NCBI RefSeq assembly: GCF_008638345.1
Contig: NZ_VTVA01000011.1
Location: forward strand, 1 to 64,000
Direction of reading: 5' to 3'
DNA: 64,000 nt
From: Pseudomonas saliphila
Lineage (GTDB): Bacteria; Pseudomonadota; Gammaproteobacteria; Pseudomonadales; Pseudomonadaceae
This document shows, in pieces, positions 54,286-62,686 of the stretch (positions are counted from its first letter, which is position 1; each line of letters opens with the position of its first letter). The notes under the pieces are model-generated. The model searched no databases. It worked only from the letters and a program-made list of their open reading frames with translations, and was not told the DNA's origin. A program made the position numbers and the translations under genes.

Positions 54286-55365
54286 TCAGCTAGCGGGCAG
54301 AGCGCGCTCGTACCAGGCGCGGCTATTGTTCACAGTGCGTACCAGCCAGAGCATAACTGGCACTTCGATCAGCACACCCACGACGGTAGCCAGCGCTGCG
54401 CCAGAGTTGAAGCCGTAGAGCACGATCGCCACCGCCACTGCGAGTTCGAAGAAGTTCGATGCGCCGATCATGGCGGAGGGTCCGGCGATATCATGCCGCA
54501 CCTTCAGCTGGCGGTTGAGCCAGTAGCCCAGCGCGGCGATGAACAGCGTTTGCAGCAGGATGGGTACCGCGAGCATGGCGATGATCAGCGGCTGTTCGAC
54601 AATGGCTTCCCCCTGGAAGGAAAACAGCAGCACCAGCGTGGCCAGCAGGGCGATGGTAGAAAATGGCTGGATGCGAGACAGCGTGGTCTGAAAGACGTCC
54701 TCGCCCCGCTTGCGCAGACGGTTCCGGATGAACTGAGCGATGCTCAACGGGATGACGATATACATCACCACCGACAGGATGAGCGTGTCCCAGGGGACGG
54801 GAATTGACGAAACGCCGAGCAGCAATGCAACGATGGGCGCAAAGGCGAAGACCATCACTACGTCGTTTACCGCTACCTGAGTAAGGGTGAAGTTGGCGTT
54901 GCCGTTACACAGGTTGCTCCAGACGAAGACCATCGCGGTGCAAGGGGCCGCGCCGAGCAGGATCAACCCCGCCACGTAACTGTCGATCTGATCAGCCGGC
55001 AGCCAGCCGGCGAACACGTGACGTAAAAACAACCAGGCCAGAAAGGCCATGGTGAAGGGCTTGATGGCCCAGTTCACCACCAGGGTGATACCCATTCCCG
55101 CCCGGTGCTGGAAAACCTCATGCAACGCACTGAAGTCGATTTTCATCAACATCGGAATGATCATCACCCAGATCAGTACGCCGACCGGAATGTTTACCTT
55201 GGCGATCTCGAGGGCACCGACGGCTTGGGCCGCTTCCGGGGCGAACAGGCCGATCAAAGTGCCGGCAACAATGCACAGAAAAACCCATAGGGTCAGGTAG
55301 CGCTCGAAAAAGCCGATCGGTGCACCGGCAGCTTTTTTGCCAAGGGTTTCGCATTGGGTAGACAT
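54286..55365 (-). CDS. acr3: Arsenite efflux transporter, ACR3 family
   Basis: 359 residues, about ten membrane helices. Exports As(III) using the proton gradient. The ACR3 signatures are GAAPCTAMVFVWSNLCNGN (catalytic Cys) and IGASNFFELAVAVAI. It is the first gene of the minus-strand arsenic unit, divergent from arsR. ArsB is ruled out by sequence type. Confidence 0.93.
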   Translation of the reverse strand: MSTQCETLGKKAAGAPIGFFERYLTLWVFLCIVAGTLIGLFAPEAAQAVGALEIAKVNIPVGVLIWVMIIPMLMKIDFSALHEVFQHRAGMGITLVVNWAIKPFTMAFLAWLFLRHVFAGWLPADQIDSYVAGLILLGAAPCTAMVFVWSNLCNGNANFTLTQVAVNDVVMVFAFAPIVALLLGVSSIPVPWDTLILSVVMYIVIPLSIAQFIRNRLRKRGEDVFQTTLSRIQPFSTIALLATLVLLFSFQGEAIVEQPLIIAMLAVPILLQTLFIAALGYWLNRQLKVRHDIAGPSAMIGASNFFELAVAVAIVLYGFNSGAALATVVGVLIEVPVMLWLVRTVNNSRAWYERALPAS

Positions 55366-55531
55366 AGAGCGTCGCTTATCTCAAAGGGTGAAACGGGTCT
55401 TGGGTAAGGAGTGGCGCGGCGTTGAGCTAGCAGCTGTCGCCTAGCTCGCTACGCATATACGTTTTTTCGAATATGAACCGCTGGCCGGTATTATGCAAGC
55501 GGTTGTTATCGCACGGGGGCGTCTTATATCG

Positions 55532-55573
55532 TGTAAATATTCGCTTTACAGTATATATGCAAATCAATATATT
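55532..55573 (+). promoter_or_regulatory. arsR-operon promoter with overlapping dyad operator
   Basis: TTTACA (55545-55550), 17-nt spacer, TATATT (55568-55573): a good sigma-70 promoter facing arsR. The -35 box is the right half of a perfect dyad TGTAAA (55532-55537)-N7-TTTACA, so an ArsR dimer binding there would block polymerase. It lies in the divergent region between acr3 and arsR and may control both directions. Confidence 0.7.
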
Positions 55574-55690
55574 CGGCTCTTGCGATAGCGCTGTCCGTTC
55601 GCACCGGTACGTCAGTTGCGTACCGGTCCACTCGCCATCAAGCAGCGAGCGGGTGAGGATCAGGGTGAAAAGCGCGTGACGAGGTAAATC

Positions 55691-56047
55691 ATGGTTGAAC
55701 ATCTAACGCCAGCCACTGTGTTCAAGTGTCTGTCCGATGAAACCCGGGCCCGCATCACATTGTTGATTGCCGGTGAAGGGGAGTTATGCGTCTGTGAGCT
55801 GACCGCTGCGCTGGAGCAGAGCCAGCCCAAGATATCGCGGCATCTATCGCTGCTGAGAGGGTGCGGCATCCTTGAGGACCGGCGGCAGGGTCAGTGGGTC
55901 TACTACCGTCTGCATCCGCATTTGCCGGACTGGGTGCATGACATGCTGCAGGTGGTGCTGTTGGCCAACAAACGATGGATGCGCCCTGATGCCGAGCGAC
56001 TCGAAGGCATGCGCGACCGCCCTGGGCGGTTGGCGGCCTGCAGCTGA
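55691..56047 (+). CDS. arsR: Arsenic-responsive ArsR repressor
   Basis: 118 residues. Winged helix typical of ArsR/SmtB: LSDETRARITLLI, then the metalloid-binding GELCVCELTAAL (two cysteines in the CxC sensor motif), DNA-recognition helix QSQPKISRHLSLLRGC, and the wing DRRQGQWVYYRL. It represses the ars promoters and leaves DNA on binding As(III). First gene of the plus-strand arsR-arsH-gap-arsJ group. Confidence 0.92.
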   Translation: MVEHLTPATVFKCLSDETRARITLLIAGEGELCVCELTAALEQSQPKISRHLSLLRGCGILEDRRQGQWVYYRLHPHLPDWVHDMLQVVLLANKRWMRPDAERLEGMRDRPGRLAACS

Positions 56048-56130
56048 TAGAGCGGCGCCCAGGAAGGCTATGTCCCGGCTTGAAGCAATACTGAAATAGC
56101 GCGAATCGGCGCCCTGATGCGGAAAGAGAT

Positions 56131-56844
56131 ATGAACGACACCTTGCCCAATATCGATCCTGAGCTTATCGACCTGCCAAGCGCGGACAAGCTCGGGCTGT
56201 CTGGAGACCTGGCGCATAAGCCGCGCATCTTGCTGCTGTACGGCTCCAACCGTGAGCGGTCGTTCAGCCGTTTGCTGGTTCGGGAGGCGGCCCGCCTGCT
56301 GCAAAGCTTCGGCTGCGAAACGCGGATATTTGATCCATCCGGGCTGCCACTACCCGACGACGCGCCAGATACCCACCCCAAAGTGCGGGAGCTGCGCGAC
56401 CTCATGCTCTGGTCTGAGGGGCAAGTGTGGTGTTCGCCGGAGCGTCACGGCGCGATGAGTGCGGTGTTCAAGGCACAGATCGACTGGGTCCCGCTGAGTC
56501 TTGGCGCGGTGCGGCCTACCCAGGGCAAGACCCTTGCGGTGATGCAGGTCTGTGGTGGCTCGCAATCGTTCAATGCGCTGAACCAGATGCGCGTGCTGGG
56601 GCGCTGGATGCGCATGATCACCATCCCCAACCAGTCATCGGTGCCCAAGGCGTTTCTGGAGTTTGACGAGGCGGGGCGCATGAAGCCTTCGGCCTATTAC
56701 GATCGGGTAGTCGACGTGATGGAAGAATTGGTCAAGTTCACGCTACTGACACGGGGGCGCGGTCATTATCTTGTCGATCGCTACTCGGAGCGCAAGGAGT
56801 CGGCCGAGGCGCTGTCATCACGGGTCAATCAGCGCTCGATCTGA
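56131..56844 (+). CDS. arsH: ArsH NADPH-dependent FMN reductase
   Basis: 237 residues, ArsH family of flavodoxin-like reductases; oxidises organoarsenicals and relieves oxidative stress. The FMN phosphate loop is [15 protein letters not shown], and the family hallmark segments [21 protein letters not shown] and [23 protein letters not shown] are present. It follows arsR by 83 nt. Confidence 0.94.
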   Translation: MNDTLPNIDPELIDLPSADKLGLSGDLAHKPRILLLYGSNRERSFSRLLVREAARLLQSFGCETRIFDPSGLPLPDDAPDTHPKVRELRDLMLWSEGQVWCSPERHGAMSAVFKAQIDWVPLSLGAVRPTQGKTLAVMQVCGGSQSFNALNQMRVLGRWMRMITIPNQSSVPKAFLEFDEAGRMKPSAYYDRVVDVMEELVKFTLLTRGRGHYLVDRYSERKESAEALSSRVNQRSI

Positions 56845-56895
56845 GATCTGGCAAACATATCATCGCGCCGCAGGCGCCTGACGTAAGGATTCAGC

Positions 56896-57903
56896 ATGAC
56901 CATCAAAGTAGGCATCAACGGCTTTGGCCGCATCGGACGACTGGCCCTGCGGGCCGCATGGGACTGGCCGGAATTCGAGTTTGTGCAGATCAACGACCCG
57001 GCAGGTGATGCAGCGACCCACGCGCACCTGTTGAACTTCGATTCCGTGCACGGCCGGTGGCAGCATGAGGCGACAGCTGAGGGCGATCACATCCTGATCG
57101 AGGCCAAACGCATCCAGGTCACCGCCAACAAGGCGATTGCCGATACCGACTGGTCCGCCTGCGATCTGGTGATCGAGTGCAGCGGGAAGATGAAAACCGT
57201 TGCGGTGTTGCAGGGCTATCTGGATCAGGGCGTCAAGCGCGTGGTCGTCAGTGCGCCGGTGAAGGAGCCTGGCGCGCTGAACGTCGTGATGGGCGTCAAC
57301 GATGAGCTGTTCGATCCCGCGCAACATCGGATCGTCACCGCTGCGTCCTGCACCACCAACTGCCTGGCGCCGGTGGTCAAGGTGATTCATCAGAATCTCG
57401 GTATTCGGCATGGCTCCATCACGACCATCCACGATCTGACCAACACCCAGAGCATTCTTGATCAGCCGCACAAGGACCTGCGTCGCGTCCGCGCTTCAAG
57501 CATGAGTCTGATTCCGACCACCACGGGCTCGGCCACCGCCATCGCCGAGATATTTCCCGAGCTGCGCGGCAAGCTCAATGGCCACGCCGTGCGCGTCCCG
57601 CTGGCCAATGCCTCGTTGACCGATTGCGTTTTTGAGGTCGAGCGGGAGACCACGGTGCAAGAGGTCAACGATCTGTTCAAGGCGGCGGTCAGCGAAGGGT
57701 CGTTGAAAGACATCCTGGGCTACGAGGAGCGCCCTTTGGTCTCCATCGATTATCGCACCGACCCACGTTCCTCGATTATTGATGCACTGTCGACCATGGT
57801 GGTTAACGGGACCCAGGTGAAAATTTATGCCTGGTACGACAACGAATGGGGCTACGCCAACCGCACTGTTGAGCTGGCGCGCAAGGTCGGGCTGGCCGGC
57901 TAA
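56896..57903 (+). CDS. Arsenic-associated glyceraldehyde-3-phosphate dehydrogenase
   Basis: 335 residues, full GAPDH: NAD-binding [14 protein letters not shown], catalytic Cys152 in [11 protein letters not shown], and the C-terminal [11 protein letters not shown]. In ars operons next to arsJ, this enzyme adds arsenate to glyceraldehyde-3-phosphate, giving the unstable 1-arseno-3-phosphoglycerate that ArsJ exports. It lies 51 nt after arsH and 33 nt before arsJ. A housekeeping role cannot be excluded, but the position is decisive. Confidence 0.93.
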   Translation: MTIKVGINGFGRIGRLALRAAWDWPEFEFVQINDPAGDAATHAHLLNFDSVHGRWQHEATAEGDHILIEAKRIQVTANKAIADTDWSACDLVIECSGKMKTVAVLQGYLDQGVKRVVVSAPVKEPGALNVVMGVNDELFDPAQHRIVTAASCTTNCLAPVVKVIHQNLGIRHGSITTIHDLTNTQSILDQPHKDLRRVRASSMSLIPTTTGSATAIAEIFPELRGKLNGHAVRVPLANASLTDCVFEVERETTVQEVNDLFKAAVSEGSLKDILGYEERPLVSIDYRTDPRSSIIDALSTMVVNGTQVKIYAWYDNEWGYANRTVELARKVGLAG

Positions 57904-57936
57904 TTCGTCGCTGTCAAAATAACTCGGATCCGATTC

Positions 57937-59160
57937 ATGCAAGCCATTGCTCTCCTTTCCCCGGAAGTCCGCCAATACCTGGTGGTGACAGGAAACTACT
58001 GGGCCTTCACCCTGACTGACGGGGCGTTGCGCATGCTGGTGGTGCTGCATTTTCACCAGCTGGGGTATCTGCCCCTGCAGATTGCGATGTTGTTTGTCTT
58101 TTATGAGATTTTCGGCGTCATCACCAATCTGGTCGGTGGTTGGCTAGGCGCGCGCCTGGGTTTGAACCGGACGATGAACATAGGCCTGGCCCTGCAGGTG
58201 GTGGCGCTGCTGATGCTCACCGTCCCCAGTGTCTGGCTGGCGGTCCCCTGGGTCATGGCGGCGCAGGCGATGTCCGGTATTGCCAAGGACCTCAACAAGA
58301 TGAGCGCCAAAAGCTCTATCAAGTTGCTGGTTCCCTCCGCTGCCCAGGGCACGCTGTACAAGTGGGTGGCACTGCTCACCGGATCGAAGAATGCACTGAA
58401 AGGCGTAGGCTTCTTTCTCGGTGGCGTGCTGCTGGTGTGGCTGGGATTCCGCGGGGCCGTGCTGGCCATGGCCGTGGTGCTGGCGCTGGTCTGGATTAGC
58501 AGCCTGGTATTGCTGAAAAAGGATCTCGGCCGGGCGAAAGCCAAGCCGAAGTTCAAGGACATCTTGTCCAAGAGCCGGGCAATCAACGTGTTGTCGGCCG
58601 CACGTATGTTTCTGTTCGGGGCGCGGGATGTCTGGTTCGTGGTCGCGCTGCCGGTTTACCTGGCGAGCACCTTCGGTTGGGATCACTGGCGCGTAGGCGG
58701 CTTTCTGGCGGCCTGGGTCATCGGCTACGGTATCGTGCAATCCTTCGCGCCGTTGATAACCGGGAAGGCGCGGGGCCATGTTCCGGATGGTCGGGCTGCA
58801 TTGGTGTGGGCATTGCTGCTGGCCGGATTGCCGGCAGCTATTGCGCTGGGTCTGGGCGCTGAGCTCCCGGCGCAATGGGTGCTGCTCGGCGGTCTGATGC
58901 TGTTTGGCGTGCTGTTCGCGGTCAACTCCTCACTGCATAGTTACCTGATCGTTTCCTATGCCAAGGAAGACGGGGTGTCGCTGGATGTGGGCTTTTATTA
59001 CATGTCGAACGCCATGGGCCGGTTGATTGGGACGGTGCTGTCGGGCTGGGTATTTCAAGCCTACGGACTGGAAGCCTGTCTCTGGGTTTCAAGTGTCTTT
59101 GTGTTGTTGGCCGCTTTGATCTCGATTGCGTTACCGCGGCACGTGCCGGTGGAATCCTGA
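57937..59160 (+). CDS. arsJ: ArsJ organoarsenical efflux transporter (MFS)
   Basis: 407 residues, twelve-helix major facilitator. It begins YLVVTGNYWAFTLTDGALRMLV and has GIAKDLNKMSAKSSIKLL after helix 4, both characteristic of ArsJ. It pairs with the preceding GAPDH gene to detoxify arsenate by exporting 1-arseno-3-phosphoglycerate. Last gene of the plus-strand unit. Confidence 0.93.
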   Translation: MQAIALLSPEVRQYLVVTGNYWAFTLTDGALRMLVVLHFHQLGYLPLQIAMLFVFYEIFGVITNLVGGWLGARLGLNRTMNIGLALQVVALLMLTVPSVWLAVPWVMAAQAMSGIAKDLNKMSAKSSIKLLVPSAAQGTLYKWVALLTGSKNALKGVGFFLGGVLLVWLGFRGAVLAMAVVLALVWISSLVLLKKDLGRAKAKPKFKDILSKSRAINVLSAARMFLFGARDVWFVVALPVYLASTFGWDHWRVGGFLAAWVIGYGIVQSFAPLITGKARGHVPDGRAALVWALLLAGLPAAIALGLGAELPAQWVLLGGLMLFGVLFAVNSSLHSYLIVSYAKEDGVSLDVGFYYMSNAMGRLIGTVLSGWVFQAYGLEACLWVSSVFVLLAALISIALPRHVPVES

Positions 59161-59181
59161 GCGTTGTCTTGATTCGTTGAA

Positions 59182-59211
59182 GCGGGACCGGCAGATGGCA
59201 AGCCGGCCCGC
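59182..59211 (+). terminator. Hairpin after arsJ
   Basis: GCGGG-a-CCGGC (59182-59192) / GCCGGCCCGC (59202-59211): 10 bp with one bulged A and a 9-nt loop, followed by a weak CTTCTTGT. It lies 22 nt after arsJ and before the convergent moaE. Likely terminator. Confidence 0.55.
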
Positions 59212-59282
59212 ACTTCTTGTGTCCATGCGGCGAGGTCTCAATTGCCTTTCAAAGGCTCAGCCCGGGTATTCGAATACCGCGT

Positions 59283-59753
59283 TCATGGTGACTCCTGGTC
59301 GTCGGCCCAGCGGTCGGCGGCCTCAAGGTCGCTGAACCGGCCTTCCACCCAGTGGCTACCGGCTGCGGTGTGTTCCTTTTTCCAGAAGGGCGCGCGGGTT
59401 TTCAGGTAGTCCATGATAAAGGCACAGGCTTCGAAGGCATCCTGCCGGTGGGCGCTGGCGGCAGCAACGAACACAATGGGTTCGGCCAGTTCCAGCTGCC
59501 CGACACGATGTACTACGTGTACTGCCTGCAGTGGCCAGCGTTCGCCAGCCAGCTCGGCAATACGTTGGAGAGACTTTTCGGTCATGCCGGGGAAATGCTC
59601 GAGAAAAAGCCCCTGCACCGTCTGCTGTTGATTGAAGTCGCGTACATAACCGGTGAAGCACACCAGCGCGCCGATAGCTGCATCGCCGGCATGCACGCTG
59701 TTGGTCAGTTCACCCGGATCGAATGGTGCAGTCTGCACCTTGATAGTGATCAC
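59283..59753 (-). CDS. moaE: Molybdopterin synthase catalytic subunit MoaE
   Basis: 156 residues with a GTG start at 59753 (GGAGG upstream inside moaD). Adds sulfur to cyclic pyranopterin monophosphate using MoaD thiocarboxylate. Family landmarks: VCFTGYVRDFN, LEHFPGMTEKSL, VHRVGQLELAEPIV, and catalytic lysines in FWKKEH. Last in mobA-moaC-moaD-moaE, 2 nt after moaD. Confidence 0.94.
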   Translation of the reverse strand: MITIKVQTAPFDPGELTNSVHAGDAAIGALVCFTGYVRDFNQQQTVQGLFLEHFPGMTEKSLQRIAELAGERWPLQAVHVVHRVGQLELAEPIVFVAAASAHRQDAFEACAFIMDYLKTRAPFWKKEHTAAGSHWVEGRFSDLEAADRWADDQESP

Positions 59754-59755
59754 GA

Positions 59756-60004
59756 CTAACCTCCGGTAACCATGGGGAAGAACACCACTTCATCGCCTGC
59801 CTTGACCGGCGTGTTCAGCGAGCACATTTCCTCGTTCAGCGCACACATCAAGGTGGAGTCTTCGAGGATGGTCCAGGGTGCGCCGCGTCTTGCGAGGTGA
59901 TCGCGCACATCTCCGAGGGTCCGCCAGTCCTGCTGCCAGTCCAGTTGCAGCCGTTCAGTCTGCAGCTCTTCCTTGTATTTAGCGAAAAACAATACGGTGA
60001 TCAT
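59756..60004 (-). CDS. moaD: Molybdopterin synthase sulfur-carrier subunit MoaD
   Basis: 82 residues from the ATG at 60004 (CAGGAG upstream; GTG at 60007 is an alternative start). Ubiquitin-like fold ending in the essential diglycine (FFPMVTGG), which is thiocarboxylated. Sits between moaC and moaE. Confidence 0.93.
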   Translation of the reverse strand: MITVLFFAKYKEELQTERLQLDWQQDWRTLGDVRDHLARRGAPWTILEDSTLMCALNEEMCSLNTPVKAGDEVVFFPMVTGG

Positions 60005-60016
60005 CACGGGCTCCTG

Positions 60017-60493
60017 TCAGTCCTGGTTGTTGCGCAGATAGTGGCCGGATTTGCCGCCAAGCTTTTCCTGCAGATGGACATGTTGGATCTGCATATCCTT
60101 GTCCACCGCCTTGCACATGTCGTACAGCGTCAGTGCGGCGATCGAGGCGGCAGTGAGGGCTTCCATTTCAACGCCAGTTTGGCCGGCCAGCTTGCAGGTA
60201 GCGGTGATCAGCACATGCTCCGGCGGCCGGGCTTCCAGATTGACCTTGATGCTGGTCAGCAGCAGCGGGTGGCAGAGGGGAATCAGTTCATGGGTGCGTT
60301 TTGCGGCCTGGATGCCGGCGATACGCGCGACGGCAAACACGTCCCCCTTGGGATGGCCGCCGTCCTGGATCATGGCCAGTGTCTGCGGCCTCATCTGCAC
60401 CAGCGCCTCGGCGGTGGCCTGGCGTTCGGTGACTGATTTGGCCGTGACATCAACCATGTTGGCGCGGCCCTGGTTATCGAGATGGGTAAGCAT
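60017..60493 (-). CDS. moaC: Cyclic pyranopterin monophosphate synthase MoaC
   Basis: 158 residues from the ATG at 60493, with AGGA six bases upstream; a TTG two codons earlier is less likely. Second enzyme of Moco synthesis. Landmarks: [67 protein letters not shown] broken by its own helices, and [10 protein letters not shown] with active-site lysines. Confidence 0.95.
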   Translation of the reverse strand: MLTHLDNQGRANMVDVTAKSVTERQATAEALVQMRPQTLAMIQDGGHPKGDVFAVARIAGIQAAKRTHELIPLCHPLLLTSIKVNLEARPPEHVLITATCKLAGQTGVEMEALTAASIAALTLYDMCKAVDKDMQIQHVHLQEKLGGKSGHYLRNNQD

Positions 60494-60501
60494 GTGCAAT
60501 C

Positions 60502-61101
60502 CTATGGTGGCGCCTGGGCCAGCAGTGCGAGTTCGTTGAAGTTGCCCAGTCGCGGGTCGTCGGGCGGGTAATCCAGCGCGACGGGTTCAAGGTCAAGCAA
60601 GGCCCGCTGAACGCTGCGCTGCCCGGCCTGCCACTGCGCCTGCAGATTCAACAACAGGGCCGTGGGTAGCAGACTGAACAGCGGTTGCCAGTAACCCTCT
60701 TGGCGAATCATTACCGGGCGCTTGCCTGCGTGTCGTTGCAGATCCTGCAGGAGCTGACTGTCGATCAGGGGCGCATCGCAGGGCAGCACTAACAGGTATG
60801 GGTGCTGCGCGATTTTCAGCGCTTCAATGATGCCGATAAGCGGTCCGGGAAAATCGTCACTGGGGTCGCTGATCAACTGGTCGGCCAGCGTGCGGTAACG
60901 CTGGTGGTTGCGATTGCAGGAAATGATCAGGTCATCGGTCAGCGGCTGGGCCACGCGCTGCACATGTTCAATCAGCGCATGCTCGCCCCAGCGTACCCAG
61001 CCTTTGTCCTGTCCACCCATCCGCTGCCCGCGACCGCCGGCCAGCAGCAGGATGCTGCAGCGTGCCAGAGCTAGAGGGGTAGGGCGGTGAGTGCCGGACA
61101 T
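60502..61101 (-). CDS. mobA: Molybdenum cofactor guanylyltransferase MobA
   Basis: 199 residues. Attaches GMP to Mo-molybdopterin, giving the bis-MGD form needed by formate dehydrogenase and nitrate reductase. Nucleotide-binding [18 protein letters not shown], then [15 protein letters not shown] and LPCDAPLID. First gene of the four-gene unit, 8 nt before moaC. Confidence 0.93.
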   Translation of the reverse strand: MSGTHRPTPLALARCSILLLAGGRGQRMGGQDKGWVRWGEHALIEHVQRVAQPLTDDLIISCNRNHQRYRTLADQLISDPSDDFPGPLIGIIEALKIAQHPYLLVLPCDAPLIDSQLLQDLQRHAGKRPVMIRQEGYWQPLFSLLPTALLLNLQAQWQAGQRSVQRALLDLEPVALDYPPDDPRLGNFNELALLAQAPP

Positions 61102-61445
61102 GCTCAGTAGTACCTGTTCGAGGGGTTATGGATGTTCGCTATGCTCAATAGTGTGTCACAAACGGCTGTATTTGAAGCGTGGCCCCATCCCGGCGTTGAA
61201 ACAAAAAATATACATTCGCAACACCGTTCCGTGAAGCCAGGCCTTGCGCTGCACTCAAATGCCTGGGGGAGTCAGTAGTATGGCCTCTACCCGGTCGATG
61301 GCTTAGGTCGCACGTCGACTGCGTGCGAATGTCGGTGACCGATTGCTGCGTCGCTGTATTTACTGCATATCCGAAGACATGACCTTTCTGCCGCGCCAAC
61401 AGGTGCTGACGTTGTAATGAGAGCAGCGGTCGACCGGCGCGTTAT
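61102..61445. other. Region upstream of mobA
   Basis: 344 nt with no recognisable gene; short open frames on the minus strand (e.g. around 61145-61399) have no family match. It should contain the mobA promoter and possibly further decayed sequence belonging to the moaA remnant that follows. Confidence 0.35.
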
Positions 61446-61766
61446 GTGCGCCTGCAGCATCACCCGCAAACCCGTATTGGTTTCATCTCCCCGCATAATC
61501 ATAACTTCAGCCGTACCCGCAACCGGGTACGGCTGACCGCCGAGGGTCGCTTGCTGTTATATCTGGGCAACGATCATGACCTGGATATGCGTGCCTTACT
61601 GCGGTGGCATCCGCTGGCTGACCCTTCGGTGCTTGAGGCAGTCAAAACAGCCCTGAAATACAAGCTAGAACGCCATGGTATGCGAAGCTTTTCCGGTGCA
61701 TTTTCGCGGGTGGTGGGCTTGGATGCGGCTCACTCTCGTGACTTGGCAACATCTGGCTATACTTGA
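61446..61766 (+). pseudogene. Decayed C-terminal fragment of moaA
   Basis: About 106 residues in frame from a GTG at 61446. TRIGFISPHNHNFSRTRNRVRLTAEGR (split here: TRIGFISPHNHNF, then SRTRNRVRLTAEGR) lines up with the C-terminal cluster region of the radical-SAM enzyme MoaA (ISPHSHNFCxxCNRVRLTAEG). All three Fe-S ligands are gone: the two Cys of CxxC are Ser and Arg, and the third (LLLCLG) is Tyr in LLLYLG. The N-terminal radical-SAM part is absent. The homology continues through LDMRALLRWHPL and KYKLERHGM, then becomes unrelated. Non-functional; it marks an ancestral moaA next to the moa/mob genes. Confidence 0.75.
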
Positions 61767-61837
61767 GCGGTGAGGGTGCCCGCTTGCTCTGAAGTCAGGT
61801 CAAGATGGCTAGCACCGTCCATAACAGGAGCGTTCCC

Positions 61838-62173
61838 ATGTCAGGCACATTTGAAGTTTACGAGGACAAGAAAAATGAGTTCCGTTTCCGGCTCAAGGCC
61901 GGCAATGGCCAGGCGCTTCTCTCCAGCGAAGGGTATAAGAACAAATCCAGCTGCTTGAATGGTATTGAATCGGTCAAGAAAAATGCGCTAGACGCAGCCC
62001 GCTACGAAAGCAAGGACACCGCCGCCGGCAAGTTCATGTTTAATCTCAAAGCGGCAAATCACCAGGTGATTGGCACCAGTCAGTCCTATGCCTCGGCTGC
62101 TTCTCGCGACAACGGGATCGAGTCAGTGAAAAACAATGCCCCCGAGGCGAAGGTCGTTGATGTTGACGGCTGA
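61838..62173 (+). CDS. YegP-family protein, two DUF1508 repeats
   Basis: 111 residues from the ATG at 61838 with CAGGAG at 61825-61830. Two tandem ~48-residue repeats: FEVYEDKKNEFRFRLKAGNG..NGIESVKKNA and YESKDTAAGKFMFNLKAANH..NGIESVKNNA. This is the UPF0339/YegP fold, usually small and widely distributed; the molecular role is unknown. Confidence 0.9.
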   Translation: MSGTFEVYEDKKNEFRFRLKAGNGQALLSSEGYKNKSSCLNGIESVKKNALDAARYESKDTAAGKFMFNLKAANHQVIGTSQSYASAASRDNGIESVKNNAPEAKVVDVDG

Positions 62174-62213
62174 CCGGTGACGAGGGCGCGGCCATTCTGT
62201 GCGTCCCTGATAC

Positions 62214-62441
62214 CTATCGACAGCTCGCTCGGCGGTTTCGGACAGTAGCTTGCCGTAGGTCATTGATTCCCCTTTGTACCAGACACAAAAAAGACGCCTG
62301 TAGATTGCTCTTGAGTAATCCGGCGATATGACGCTGAGCGGTGCGTCGAGCGATCTCTGGGTGCAGAGCAAGTAGCTCTCCCAAGCTCAGGCCGTCATTG
62401 GTTGCCTGGATGCTGCTCAATCGTTTGGTGCTGGATGACAT
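62214..62441 (-). pseudogene. Remnant of a helix-turn-helix gene
   Basis: 75 residues from the ATG at 62441. The first 50 (SLGELLALHPEIARRTAQRHI) form a recognisable winged-helix-type HTH like those attached to Fic-family or similar regulator proteins, in which the segment is normally followed by (I/L)...G..RRY and a longer catalytic or sensor domain. Here the frame becomes unrelated and stops shortly after. Exact family membership is uncertain. Because the inverted-repeat operator candidate lies just upstream, it could be a broken autoregulated gene. Confidence 0.45.
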
Positions 62442-62450
62442 GACAGAAGT

Positions 62451-62477
62451 GGCGCCATATTTGAACAATATGGCACC
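62451..62477. promoter_or_regulatory. Inverted-repeat operator candidate
   Basis: GGCGCCATATT (62451-62461), 5-nt spacer, AATATGGCACC (62467-62477): 10 of 11 bases symmetric. A third half-site TATGGCGC follows at about 62480. It lies 10 nt upstream of the ATG of the HTH remnant, the usual place for autoregulation. Confidence 0.55.
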
Positions 62478-62648
62478 GTTATGGCGCGGTTTGAGGAATC
62501 GCGCCCTATGCGGAGTAGATTGTGGCGCGGTTCTGCTTGCAAGCACCTTGAGTGGAATACCCCATGGCATACCGGAGCTCATGGGCCGTCGTGGGCGCTA
62601 TCAAATATTGATGATGCCGAAATCCCGTGCTCACTGGATTGCAGGCAC

Positions 62649-62674
62649 AAAAAAAGACGCCCGGAGGCGTCTTT
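62649..62674 (-). terminator. Rho-independent terminator of tmRNA
   Basis: On the minus strand AAGACGCC-TCCG-GGCGTCTT (stem 62673-62666 / 62661-62654) followed by a T run, 13 nt after the tmRNA 3' end. Confidence 0.93.
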
Positions 62675-62686
62675 ATTTGCTTTATT

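Noticed and set aside
62123-62263. A 46-residue minus-strand frame with a decent ribosome site (start MTYGKLLSETAERA)
   Set aside because: It overlaps the end of the YegP-like gene on the opposite strand and has no recognisable similarity; probably chance.
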